A stretch of DNA of 64,000 nucleotides from Cryptomeria japonica (GCF_030272615.1 NC_081406.1:262844624-262908623); one strand, 5' to 3'. Shown: positions 1-10,222, numbered from the stretch's first letter. Notes: a model not told the origin generated them from the letters alone. Made by a program: numbers and translations.

Positions 1-575
1 TACCTTCTCAAATATTTCATTGACTTTCCTCAACTTCTCATTTCTCTCATTTTTTCAGTTTTCAACTCACTCTTGAGTTATTCAATCTATTTCATCATCT
101 TCTCCTTTTCTTTTGTGTTGTCATGTCAATGCTTATGTATGTACTCATTCTCCTGAGTGAGAATTCGGATTTCTTCAACATTCTCAATCATTATTGCATC
201 ATTTTCTCTTGGGAGATCCTCAGCAAGCCTCTTGGCTCTTTCATCTTTTGACAGAGCTTCTTCTACCTCCCTTTTTCTTTCATCGGCACTTCTGTTGGCT
301 TCCATTATCTCAGTCATTCTCAGGGCCCAACCTTCATGTTCTCTTTTGAGATGTTTGATTTCTTCGGTCAGCTTCTTGCTCTTTTCCATGAGTTCTAAGA
401 CTGCTTCCTCTTCTTCTTCAGATCCACTATGTTCAAAGAGTTGATCTATAATATCCCGACTCTCATTTAGCTATTGAGCTAGTTCCTTTCTTTTTGCAAG
501 ATATTTTCTCAGTCTCTCTTTCAACTGAGCAATAATTTCATTTGCTTCATCAATCTAATACAAGTATTCTTTCAT
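1..575 (-). pseudogene. Coiled-coil gag-like ORF of element D, broken
   Basis: Reading on the minus strand from the ATG at 575, the frame is coding-like but has in-frame stops, near residues 7 and 35 and again at 126-128; past that it stays Lys/Glu-rich with more stops to the window edge. The predicted protein is a charged heptad-like coiled coil with an acidic Glu cluster (SGSEEEEEA) near residue 55. Element A gag begins the same way: a short M-x-EY start, a coiled coil, an acidic Ser/Glu cluster, then more coiled coil. I infer the N-terminal part of a Gag-like structural protein. The zinc-knuckle half would lie outside the window. No database family is recognised with certainty. Confidence 0.5.
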
Positions 576-619
576 GATCTTTATCCTCAAGTTGTCAAGC
601 TTCACTTTAGAGGACCAAA

Positions 620-632
620 GCTCTGATACCAA
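620..632 (-). other. Primer binding site (tRNA-Met) of element D
   Basis: The minus strand reads TTGGTATCAGAGC directly after the LTR end, the canonical complement of the initiator tRNA-Met 3' end used by most plant Copia and many gypsy elements. It fixes the orientation (minus) and the LTR boundary at 634. Confidence 0.9.
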
Positions 633-633
633 T

Positions 634-1924
634 TGTTAGTCCCAATCGGTGCTGAGAGGGGAGGGGTGAATCGACACTTTACCGGTTTTACTCAATTAAA
701 ACTTTTAACTTAAGTTTTCACTAACTTAACATTCATCAATAGAAATAATTACTGTAGAAGAATATCCATGCATGAAAAGATACATAGTGACACCAAGATT
801 TATCTCATGGAAACGCAAATGGGAGAAAACAACGGTGTGAGTAGAAACTCACAAAATTTGTGCTCTTCTGGAGTAAGCCTGGTGAGGAGCCATCCCTATT
901 AGGAGATTACAAAGACATTATTAGGTGCCACTCAGTTAAGGGATTTTGATTAAGGCCTGTCAGTGCCTTTTACCCTGTTAAAGGTAGCCTTGTTAAAGGT
1001 CTTAGCATCATCAATTAAGATGACACCCGGTTAAGGGATTTTTACAATGGGACCTGTTAAAATCCACCCTATTAAGGGATTTTAGTTGCAATGGTTAGAA
1101 AGAACCAGAAGGATGATCTGCTAGAGTGGCTACTGATAGCTTGACCATATCACACTGAAAATCATATTATATTTGCATCGATTGTGTCTGCTCTGCACAA
1201 CACTAATTTCCTGAATATACCTTTGGCTTTGCACTCTGCCAATTTACGGATCCTCGGATCTACACTCTGTTGGTCATCTATCACTCAGCTCTGCACTTTG
1301 TCGGTCCTCTATCACTCAGCTCTGCACTATGTCGGTCCTCTGTCACTTAGCTCTACACTCTGTTTTACTCCCCCTGTGTTCACTTTCACATATGTCTTTA
1401 CACATGAACAACAAACTCATCAAAATGAATTATGTGAATTTATTACCCTTTGGATTTGTCACCAACTTTCCCTCCAAAACATCAGATTCAAAAAAAATTT
1501 ACCGCACCATAAATCATGCTCCAAAAATCATTCCAGGAATCTCTGTCAAAATAGTTGTTCATGCCAATAAGTCCACTGGTTGACTAGAGAAGACTGTCAG
1601 TTTAACTGGATGTTACCTGAATGTTACCAAGTTTGTTGGTTTCAAACTCTATCGGTGTATGGATCAAAATCTACCTAGTTGATTACCTCATGTATACCGA
1701 TCTATTTATTGCTTAGTCGATTGACCTCTTTTGTGTCAATCTACTCACTACTTGTCAGTTGACCTCCTATGTACCGGTTTACTCACTGCTTGTCGGTTGA
1801 CCTCATGTGTGCCGGTCTACTCAATGCTTTCCTTGTCTACACATTTCTTAACTGGTTAACCTCTATATACCGCTCTACTTACTGCTAATAGACTATGAAG
1901 CCTTAGAAGATGATATTGCCAACA
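634..1924 (-). repeat. 5' LTR of element D (D1)
   Basis: On the minus strand it begins TGTTGGCAATATC at 1924 and ends GGGACTAACA at 634, next to the primer site. It contains the GATTCACCCC-type 3' motif (near 665) and the GGGTTTCC-like motif (near 810) seen in most LTRs of this window, plus a 38-bp minisatellite. The copy D2 lies in inverted orientation a few dozen bases away. Confidence 0.85.
1690..1835. repeat. 38-bp minisatellite in LTR D1
   Basis: About three to four degenerate copies of a 38-bp unit. Each contains a CTACTCACTGCTTGTC-like core followed by GGTTGACCTC. The same unit occurs in D2 at about 1975-2100 on the other strand, so it belongs to the LTR family and is not a local expansion. 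Confidence 0.75.
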
Positions 1925-1974
1925 ATGACAACCATATCATTCATCGATCATACAAAATACACTAGAATGCCAAC

Positions 1975-3170
1975 AAAGCAGTGAGTAGACTGGCACACAG
2001 GAGGTCAACTGACAAGCAGTGAGTAGACCGGCACACGGGAGGTCAACCGAAAAGTAGTGAGTAGACCAGCACAAAAGAGGTCAATCGGATAAGCAGTGAA
2101 CAGATCGATATATAGAAGGTAATTGGCTAGGTAGATTTTGATCGGTACACTAGCAGAGTCTGAAACTAACAGACTTGGTAATGTTTAGTTAACATCCAGT
2201 TAAACTGACAGTCTTCTCTAGTCAACTAGCAGACTTATCAGCATGAATGACTGTTTTGACAGAGATTCCTAGAATGATTTTTGGAGAGTGATTTATGGCG
2301 CGGTAATAGAATTTTGAATCTAATGTTTTGGAGGGAAAGTTGGTGACAGATCCAAAGAGTAATAAATTCACATTATTCATTTTGATGAAGTTGTTGTTCA
2401 TGTGTAAAGACATATGTGAAAGTGAACACAAAGGGAGTAGAACAGAGTGTAGAGCCGAGTGACAGAGGATCGACAGAGTGTAGAGCTAAGTGGCAGAGGA
2501 CTGACAGAGTGCAAAGCCGAGTGACAGAGGACCGGCAGACTGTAGATTTGAGAGTCAGTAAATTGGCAGAGTGCGGAGCCAAAGGTATATTTAGGAAACT
2601 AATGTTGTGTAGAGTAGACACAACCAATGCAGATATAGTATGATTTTCAGTGTGATCTGATCAAGCTATCAGTAGCCACTCTAGAAAATCATCCTTTTGT
2701 TTCTTTCTAACCATTGCAACTAAAATCCCTTAATAGGGTGGACTTTAATAGGTCTCATTGTAAAAATCCCTTAACTGGGTGTCATCTTAATTAATGATGC
2801 TAAGACCTTTAACAAGGCTACCTTTAACAGGGTAAAGGCACTGACAAGCCTTAATCAAAATCCCTTAACTGGGTGGCACCTTATAGTGTCTTTGTAATCT
2901 CCTAATAGGGATGGCTCCTTGCTAGGTGTACTCCAAAAGAGTACAAATTTTGTGCATTTCTACTCACACCGTGGTTTTCTCCCATTTGGGTTTCCATGAG
3001 AAACATCTTGGTGTCACTGTGTATCTTTTCATGCATGCATATTCTTCTACAATAATTATTTATATTGATGAATGTTAAGTTAGTGCAAACTTAAGTTCAA
3101 AGTTTTAATTGAGTAAAACATGTAAAGTGTTGATTCACCCCTCTCCTATCGCCACCGGTTGGGACTAACA
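1975..3170 (+). repeat. Inverted second copy of the D LTR (D2)
   Basis: Plus-orientation LTR ending GGGACTAACA at 3170. It matches the reverse complement of D1 over about 1.2 kb, including the minisatellite, the run of 'AATCCCTTAACTGGGTG' phrases and the GATTCACCCC motif. It lacks the first ~70-90 bases of D1. No primer site follows; the right flank is the gag start of element C1. The 50-base spacer to D1 (1925-1974) has no clear target duplication, so how the pair arose is unresolved. Confidence 0.8.
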
Positions 3171-3632
3171 CCATTCTAGATCTACCTCAAGAGGTTAAGC
3201 TTTCCAAGGAGGAACCTTTCTCTAATACCAATTTTTGAACCCACAATAGGATAGAGAGGGAGGGGTGAATCAGTCTAGAACTTCAAAACAAATAAATTAT
3301 AAATAACATCTAACCTTTCTACAACAATACTAAAAACACATCAACCATTAACACATGAACACCGTATTTACGTGGAAAACCCAAACAAGGAAAAACTACT
3401 GTGAGAATCAAACTCACAAAATGAATAAAAATGATTACAATATTTTAGGCTAATTGTCAAGGAGAAACAACCCATGATGGACTTGCAAGCTAAGGCACGC
3501 TACCTTAGGCAAGATACATGGACTTGCACAACTGAGGCACATTGCTTCAGGGAAAGATACAAAATGGTGTTAAAGGAATCACTATTATTTAGCAACATAA
3601 GAAATAGCATAACTAATATGAGAATGATCTTC
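3171..3632 (-). mobile_element. Element C1: 5' LTR end, primer site and gag start (fragment 1)
   Basis: The minus-strand LTR piece 3243-3632 ends next to a degenerate tRNA-Met primer site (ATTGGTATTAGAG, 3230-3242). A short leader follows, with an ATG at 3174 where D2 begins. The LTR continues at 11379-12364 on the far side of element A. It is related to the solo LTR C2 (13197-14436) and to LTR H (35822-37534). H sits next to a Copia RNase H remnant, so family C is probably Ty1/copia. Confidence 0.7.
3628..3632. other. Target site duplication of element A (left)
   Basis: TCTTC directly abuts the lower LTR of element A, and the identical pentamer abuts the other end at 11374-11378. A perfect 5-bp duplication is the signature of retroviral-type integration and confirms both element boundaries. 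Confidence 0.9.
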
Positions 3633-4781
3633 TAATGAATACTAAGAGGGGGGGTGAATTAGTATGCCAAAAATATTTGCACTTAAACACTTTACAAGAC
3701 TGATAGTAAACCGGTAAAACAGTTTAGCAGACAAACCGGTTAGCACACATGCAAACCAAATAGCAAATACTGTATTCACCCACAAAAGCACAAACACCAT
3801 AACACATGAGATTTTGATGTGGAAACCCAAATGAGAAAAACCACTTTGAGATGGAACTCACAAGTAACTATCTACAGAATAGGAACCAAATCGGTTAAGG
3901 TCAGACCAGTTAAGGTCTTACAATGTTCTTTACTAGAACAGATCCTGTTAGGAATCTCAATCTATGTTAGGAGATAAGTCTGATTAAAGACTACGTTGCT
4001 AGAGGTTTTTAGATCCACAGATGTGAGCCACCTTTTTAGAGGATTTACAAAAGGCTTTTGGGCCTACCCGGTTAAGGGCTACAGACTTGTCAAAGATGTG
4101 AGTAATCAACAAGTGTTTAATCTAGCTAGTAGCACAGACTGCTTGGTTAGATCCTTGATAGCTTGTTCTTAATGCACTCCAGCATTACTTCAGTCTTCTA
4201 CACATTAATATTCTCTTCAACTCCTCAACCACCTTAAACCCTAGCAACAACATAAACTTTCGCTACAGCCACGTCAACAACCTAAAACCCTAGACATGAT
4301 GTCCTTATAAAGGAATCTGATTTCATGTAGGTCCAATAGGATTACATTACAATTTCCTAGGTTCAATGAGCCTGGACATACTTGGTAACACGACATAAAA
4401 AGCACCTTTAAAGTGTTGGCACCGTCAAACAATCGGTGGATGGTAACTCATCACAAAATATTGGCTGGTAACTCATCACAGAGTATTACCGGTTCATACA
4501 AAATGTCGGTTGTCGGTTTGACAAAAATGAAGACTGGTAAAAATGTGTTATGCCGCTTTAATCCCTCGTACCGCTTGGGATCCATGAACCGCTTGGGGTC
4601 AACATGCCGCTTTAGACCGAGAAACATATTCTGCAAAACACCAATAGTCTAAAGACTATAATACAACATACCAGTTGGAACAAATACCGGTTATGCTCTA
4701 ACTCATACATATAAAGGGGATCTCAAAGCAAGTGTGTGTCCATCAATGACAATCACAACATAAACATTAAAAATACCAATA
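3633..4781 (-). repeat. 3' LTR of element A
   Basis: About 1,149 bp, nearly colinear with 10223-11373. The terminal TG of the lower edge is mutated (TA at 3633). It contains the GGAAACCC...GAGAAAAACCAC motif (about 3810-3845) and the GGGGGGGTGAATTAG end motif. A possible minus-strand TATA element lies in the TTATAAGG stretch near 4305-4313. Confidence 0.9.
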
Positions 4782-4793
4782 ATCTCCCCCTTT
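4782..4793 (-). other. Polypurine tract of element A
   Basis: The minus strand reads AAAGGGGGAGAT immediately before the 3' LTR, the expected plus-strand primer for reverse transcription. The same motif precedes the 3' LTRs of B and E. The stretch from 4794 to 5207 is untranslated 3' region with no gene recognised. Confidence 0.85.
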
Positions 4794-5207
4794 GGCATTG
4801 ATGGCAACACTTAGGAAAATAAAATTTTGACATCTAAGTGTTTTACAACAAAATCATGCCATTAGAAAAATTGATCCCCCTAAGCATATACACTATCCCT
4901 TTGGAAATACAATGTATACCAATTTTGCATAAAGAGCATAAACATTGAGATATTCAGAGCATATATCAAAATTTTGATTACCAGATACTTCTCCCAAATA
5001 GAATTCTTCTCCCCGTTTGCCAACAATGACAAAGTACAGCTGAACAACCATGTTTTCATTTTATATTAAAATAATAAAACTTTATGACAATAAGGAATAA
5101 TACTTGTCAAAAATAGATTTAAAGTCCTGCAAGAATTGTTTCATTGACAAAGACCAGGACTCAAGTAGGGAGGTGGCTACTTCTTTCTCTAACTGCATCT
5201 AGGAGAC

Positions 5208-8200
5208 CTATTCTTCCATGGCATCAATTGTGCTCATCTCTTGTGTAACTGTTAAGGCATCCAGGTTTAGATAGTACTTCTGAAGAATTTGCAATCGTGG
5301 AAGTAGAACCAGTTGTAGCTCCTGCAAATCTCTAGACTGGGTGTTGATCTCTTGCTCCATTTTTGCTGACTGGATGTGAAATTGGTGAATGGTTTTCCCA
5401 TAAGTTGTAAAGGAATCATAAGGTGGCTTGAATGTGCTCATGTAGGACTGCAAGTCCATTTGAAGCTTTTGCTTCTGAGCTAGCACATCATCATAGAATA
5501 GATGGGGTTGGCAGATCTTGCTGAGTAGCATATTCCCTTCATCCAGAGAGTCCCTTATATCCTTTTGTTCTTTCTTCAGTTCAGACCGGAGCTCATTCAA
5601 CTTCTTAACTAGAGCTATATTAAGAGCTTTTTGATGCTCCTTCTTGACATTTGCCTCCACTGCCTCTTCTAGACTCTGCACCTGATCATCCACTACTGTG
5701 CATAGGAGTTTTAGTTTGGCTAGTGATGATTCAGTGTTGGGAAGGTTAGTACCGGGTATCAAACCAGTAAGAGTGTCCACAGCCACTTGAATTACATCCT
5801 ACTCCATCTTCCTCTGTATGTTTTCAAGTCTTTCTTGGGCAACTTTGATGCTCTACATCAACTCTGTTTCACTTGCAGATTGGAGCTCGATAGGACTGGT
5901 GAGGTCGGCCAGTTTGGCTTGACTACCGGTTGCCTTCGGAGTCTCCATCTGGGTGCTCTTTGTCACTTCTCCTTCCTTGTCCACTTCAGCTTTCTTCTTC
6001 TCTGCTTCTCTTCTCTTCTCCTCTTCTTTGTCCTCCTCAGCCTTTTTCTTTTCTGCTTCCTTCTTCTTCTCATGTTCCTTATCTTCCTCTTCCTTCTTCT
6101 TCCTCTCTGCTTCCTTCTTCTTCTCCTGTTCCTTATCTTCCTCTTCCTTCTTCTTCCTCTCTGCTTCCTTCTTCTTCTCATGTTCCTTATCTTCCTCTTC
6201 CTTCTTCTTCCTCTCTGCTTCCTTCTTCTTCTCCTATTCCTTATCTTCCTCTTCTTTCTTTTTCTTTTCATCTTCTTGCTTATTTTTCTCTTCTTCATCC
6301 TCCTTCTTCTACTCCTCTTCATCTTTCTTCTTCTTCTCTTCTTCATCCTTTTTCTTCTTCCCTTCTTCATCATTTTTCTTCTTCTCTTCTTCATCCTTTT
6401 TCCTCTGCTCGGCCTATTCCTTTGTTGCTTCCTGTCTATCCTTGGCTTGCTTATCAACCTATTCAGCCTGTTGCTCCTATCCTATTGCCTCAGATGGTGT
6501 TTCCTGAGTAACATCTTCTACGTCTAGGGCATCGACATCAATGGTGTCAATTGGTTCAACAACCGGATTTCCTTCATCATCAAATACTTCGTCTGGTTTG
6601 GATATAACCGATTCTTTTTTAGCTTGCTAGTTGGCTAGACGCGCTTTGTGAGAATGGACAGTTGTTGTCATATATTGGTGAGTGTCTTTTTCGACATCAT
6701 CAACTCTACCTTCTAACAGCCAGAGTCTTCTTCTTCTAGTGAAGAAGAGTCCTCTATTTTGGTCAATAACATCAAATAATTCAGAATTTGACAGGTCAAG
6801 AAAGTACTATGCAAAAAATTTCTCCCTAATTTCCTGTTCCTTTTCTATGGCAATGCGCCATCTATTATCTAATGACTTATATAAAGAATCTGGTGTCTAA
6901 GGTTTAATCTCTGAGGGCGACCAGTCATTAACACATAAATACTGAACTATTTCCTTTTCAACCGCTTCCTTTTCATCATCATTAAAGTCATCAAAACACT
7001 CAATTAAGTCATGTAGCACTTTTCTCCTAATATTCTTTATTTTTCTTTGACAATGTGTCAAAGGTTTATAGGAGGAGATATCTATATTTACCAGTGCAGA
7101 TGATGTCGGTTCATTCTTTGTCTTTCTCTTTGCTTGACGTGTTTTCTTTGGTTTTTCCTTAGACACAGTTTCTTCTGAGTCTGGAGAGGTATTCCTTGTC
7201 TTCCTCTTTCTCTCGAACACTTTAGTTGGTGCCGCTTCAGGTTTCTTTTTGGCTGGTGACTGCTTGGTCACTTTTGGAGTTGCAATAGTAACCGGTGTTG
7301 ATGCTGCAGGCACTGCCTTTGCCTTCTTCACTACAGGTTCTTTTCCTTTCTTTGCAGAGGGTTCCTCGACCGGTGTAATCCTTTCTAGATAGGAGGGTAG
7401 AGGAATACCCTTCTAGCATATCGTACATCACCTCATAGCCCATTGGCTCCACTTCTTCCTGTCTGGGCTCAACAGCCTCCATTATGCATTTATCCACTTG
7501 GATGGTGAAACAGATATCGTCTTCATATTTCTTGATGATGTCACCTGATATCCTCATTCTTTGGCTCATTTTCCATCTGAACTCATCAAAATACTTGTTC
7601 AGAACATTAGGGTAACTGGTTCCAATTGCTTGAATGCTTTCCTTGATTTGCTTGGTCACTGGTTGGTCAGCAGACCACTGGACATCTCCTACTCCTAGAA
7701 AGTAGCCTTGGAAATAGAAGAACAACCCAACCAGTAGTTGTCCAAACTTGAACCTTAGTGCATTATCATGTTTGATTGACTTCATATTCAACAAGAGTTG
7801 TCTCTGCATACCGTGCATAGGTCAAATGATGCATCCTCCTTTATCATCCGATAAGCAGCATTTACTGCTACAGCAGATACAGAGTTAATTCTGCTGGCAG
7901 AAAATGTCTGGTAGCCTATCACCATGCAGGCATACTTAACCAGATCATCCTTGATAGAATTGACTATCATGCCTCATGAGTCACTCACTGAACCGATGAG
8001 CTTGGACATTTCAATTTTTCTTACCGTCCTTAGGGCTGGCACTTCCCCTATGTTGTAGAAACTGGTGACTGCATGAATTGCCTACGGCATGATATCATGT
8101 GTTATCTCTAGGTACATCTTGTCACCATGGACTCTGCTAAGAATTATCCTTATATGATCCTCTATGAAATCCTCCAGGAAGTAAACAACATTGTGGAGCT

Positions 8201-8444
8201 TCTTCTTCTCCAAAATATTATACTTCGGTTTGATCTTCTTATCCTTTCCACAAAATAAACCTAACTAGGAGTGGATAGCTAGAGACCCTAGGTCTTCAAT
8301 CTTGCAATCTATATAGTCAAAAATTCCCTCTTCTACTATCACACTAGCCAGAACTTGTGATAGGGCATTATACTTAGACTTTCGTTGAATAAAACTTGCA
8401 GACTCGACAGATGCACTAGAACTGGTATGAGATGCGGAAGCCAT
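5208..8444 (-). pseudogene. Accessory ORF2 of element A (~1,080 codons), broken
   Basis: Starts at the ATG at 8444 (MASASHTS...) and stays essentially in one frame to 5208. It is interrupted by several single in-frame stops, and by a segment at about 7800-7380 where the frame shifts and then returns. Order: a globular N-terminal third; a Lys/Arg-rich basic stretch around 7330-7090; a segment at about 6900-6700 with the motif PDSLYKSLDNRW; a highly charged Lys/Glu region with four 18-residue repeats (6266-6051); and a C-terminal coiled coil (5786-5208). I recognise no known family. The last ~560 codons are related to the ORF of element B (51268-52837), so this is a conserved retrotransposon accessory protein and not random sequence. 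Possible roles such as a second structural or RNA-binding protein are speculation. Confidence 0.65.
6051..6266 (-). repeat. 54-bp coding minisatellite in ORF2, four copies
   Basis: Four tandem 54-bp units; anchor points at 6071, 6125, 6179 and 6233 are exactly 54 bp apart. Each encodes an 18-residue charged unit of the type AERKKKEEEDKEHEKKKE. The length keeps the frame, so copy number could vary without breaking the protein. The flanking Lys/Glu-rich region up to about 6440 is a looser version of the same theme. Confidence 0.9.
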
Positions 8445-8894
8445 GATAGAAGTTTTAAGAACTCAAGAAATACCTTTTGAAACATGTGAATTTAGGGCTT
8501 GTAGATTCTCCTTCACTTCACACTTTGTTGGTTGCTAAATCACCGCTTTGAGTTCTCCACTTGACCGTTTGCAGTTTGAGTTTGAATCTCCTTTGCGGTT
8601 TCTCAATTTCTCAGAATCTCAACTCAAATCACCTTTTCGTCGCTCATCTCTTTGAAAAACTTTTCTTCACTCGAAAACTGATAGTGAGAAATGATTTGAA
8701 AAACGCTTTTAAGCATATTCCTCACCTACCATCATTAATGCTCCTCCATTAGGGTGTAAACCCTAATTTGCCTTTTTACCATTTCCAGTCTTCTGCCAAA
8801 TGACAGGTATCACATACCGGTTAAGGTCTTTTACCAGTATTAACTAGGGGTTCGAAACATTTCTCCATTTGCTCCCCCTAAGCTTTTTTGAAGC
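8445..8894 (-). other. Spacer between gag and ORF2 of element A, possible internal leader
   Basis: No ORF is supported here. On the minus strand it holds a second purine-rich AGCTTAGGGGGAGC motif just after gag. It also holds a perfect 7-bp inverted repeat TTAGGGT-N4-ACCCTAA at 8749-8766 that includes a telo-box-like AAACCCTAA, and an A-rich leader before the ORF2 ATG. It could be a promoter and leader for separate ORF2 expression; this is inference. Confidence 0.4.
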
Positions 8895-10172
8895 TTAGTT
8901 TGTCGATTCCGTGATTTCCACACTAGGTGCAGAAATGGGTTCCTCTTTTAACACCACTAGTTTCTTCTTCCAGGTTTTGTTCATGTCCACTTGAACAATG
9001 TCAACATTAATGTTTCCTTGCGGAGTGACCAGTATATCATCAAATATGTTCTTTCTTGATCTACAAAATCTAGCAATGTGACCCGGTTTGTTGCAGTGAT
9101 AGCAGACCAATCCAGGTGCTCTCCAAGGTCCATTGTTCATGTTTCCATTCTTCCTTCTGCATGTTGCAGTAGTGTGACCATGACCATGACAAACCATATA
9201 GTTTTCTCTCCATTAGATTGCCGCTTGATAGCCATCACTTCTTTGCTGATGATTGAAGGCATTCAACTGGTTGTGATTCCGGTTCACAAAAGGTTCAGGA
9301 CCAGCTCCTTGGGTCCTCTGAGGATATCTATCAATGTTGTTCATAACTGACCTGCATTCAGATGTTCTATGCCCATAGTTGTTGCATGCATAACAGTTAC
9401 CATTGAATCTATAGGATCTAGGCTTATCATTTAGGAAATAAGGAAAATTGTTGTACGCCTTACTCCTACACACATTTGCAGTATGTCCTTCTTTAAGATA
9501 GTTGAAGCAAACGGGTTTAAACTTTTGCTTACCTTTATCCTTTGATGTCGGTTGTTTCTTTGATGTTCCAACATTTGTACCAGAGGTCTCACCTTCCTCA
9601 TGACTGGAATAACCAAGTCCATTGGTATTCTTGACCGGTTTGGCAGATTCAAGCTTTTTCTCTAGCTTGACAGTACTCTTGTTGAACTTAGCAAGTATTT
9701 CCTTTGACTCGGAGAGTTCTTTGGAAATAGCAGCATTTGTTTCCAACAGGTTTTCATTCTCAGAGATGGAAATGTTCAATTCTTCTTGCATGTCTTCCTT
9801 TTCCACTTTGCTTGCATGGAGTTGAGCAGTTAGGGCACTGATCTCTTGTTTCAGCTTGGAGATCTCATGATCTCTTTCTTTCACCAGATCTTTAGCTTTC
9901 CTCTAGTTCTCAAGCTCTTGACACATCCGGATAGTCAGTCCTTCCAATTCCTTTCTCAGTTTGGAGTTTGATTCATTCAACTTATTTACTTCTGCAATTA
10001 GGGCTTCCATGTCTGCTTCATCTGAAGAACTACTTTCAGATAGCTCCATCAACTTTTCTGCATGTTCTCTCCTTTTTGCTTGAGATGCCTTGTATTTGAC
10101 CATAAGATCATCATAGGCTTGCTCAAACTCAGTGAGCCGATGAGTAAGTTCCCTTATAGAGTATTCCCCCAT
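8895..10172 (-). pseudogene. gag: Gag of element A with four zinc knuckles, two in-frame stops
   Basis: Starts at the ATG at 10172 (MGEYSIREL), about 36 nt after the primer site, and runs in one frame of ~426 codons to the stop at 8895, broken only by single stops at 9903-9905 and 9213-9215. The N-terminal half is a long coiled coil with an acidic Ser cluster (SESSSSDEAD). The C-terminal half has four CCHC-type knuckles. The first is CFNYLKEGHTANVC, with its second Cys replaced by Tyr. The second, CYACNNYGHRTSEC, is intact. The third is CHGHGHTTATC, with its first Cys replaced by Tyr upstream. The fourth, CYHCNKPGHIARFC, is intact. Gag would package the element RNA in cytoplasmic particles. 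Copia Gags usually have one knuckle, so four is unusual. Confidence 0.8.
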
Positions 10173-10207
10173 ATCTCTTTCCAAGTGGTTAAACTTATAG
10201 AAAGGTT

Positions 10208-10222
10208 GGCTCCGATGCCAAT
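10208..10222 (-). other. Primer binding site of element A
   Basis: The minus strand reads ATTGGCATCGGAGCC right after the 5' LTR, a slightly diverged tRNA-Met primer site (canonical TGGTATCAGAGC). It sets the LTR boundary at 10223. Confidence 0.8.

Larger units (their letters stand above)
1..1924 (-). mobile_element. Element D: gag-type LTR retrotransposon, 5' end
   Basis: Minus-strand element seen from its 5' LTR (634-1924) through a tRNA-Met primer binding site (620-632) into an internal coding region that leaves the window at base 1. The internal region starts with a coiled-coil ORF about 45 nt after the primer site, the same layout as gag in element A. No pol is visible because the window ends. 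I infer a non-autonomous or gag-first Copia-related element; that rests on layout and LTR motifs, not on an enzyme domain. Confidence 0.75.

Noticed and set aside
2222-2643. Small ORFs in the D LTRs, present in both D1 and D2
   Set aside because: Both copies are the same LTR in inverse orientation, so shared ORFs follow from DNA identity; no known domain or start context.
5787-6527. Plus-strand ORFs rich in Leu/Phe/Ser across the repeat region
   Set aside because: They are shadows of the minus-strand Lys/Glu repeat; GAA/AAG codons read as TTC/CTT on the other strand. No start context or conservation.
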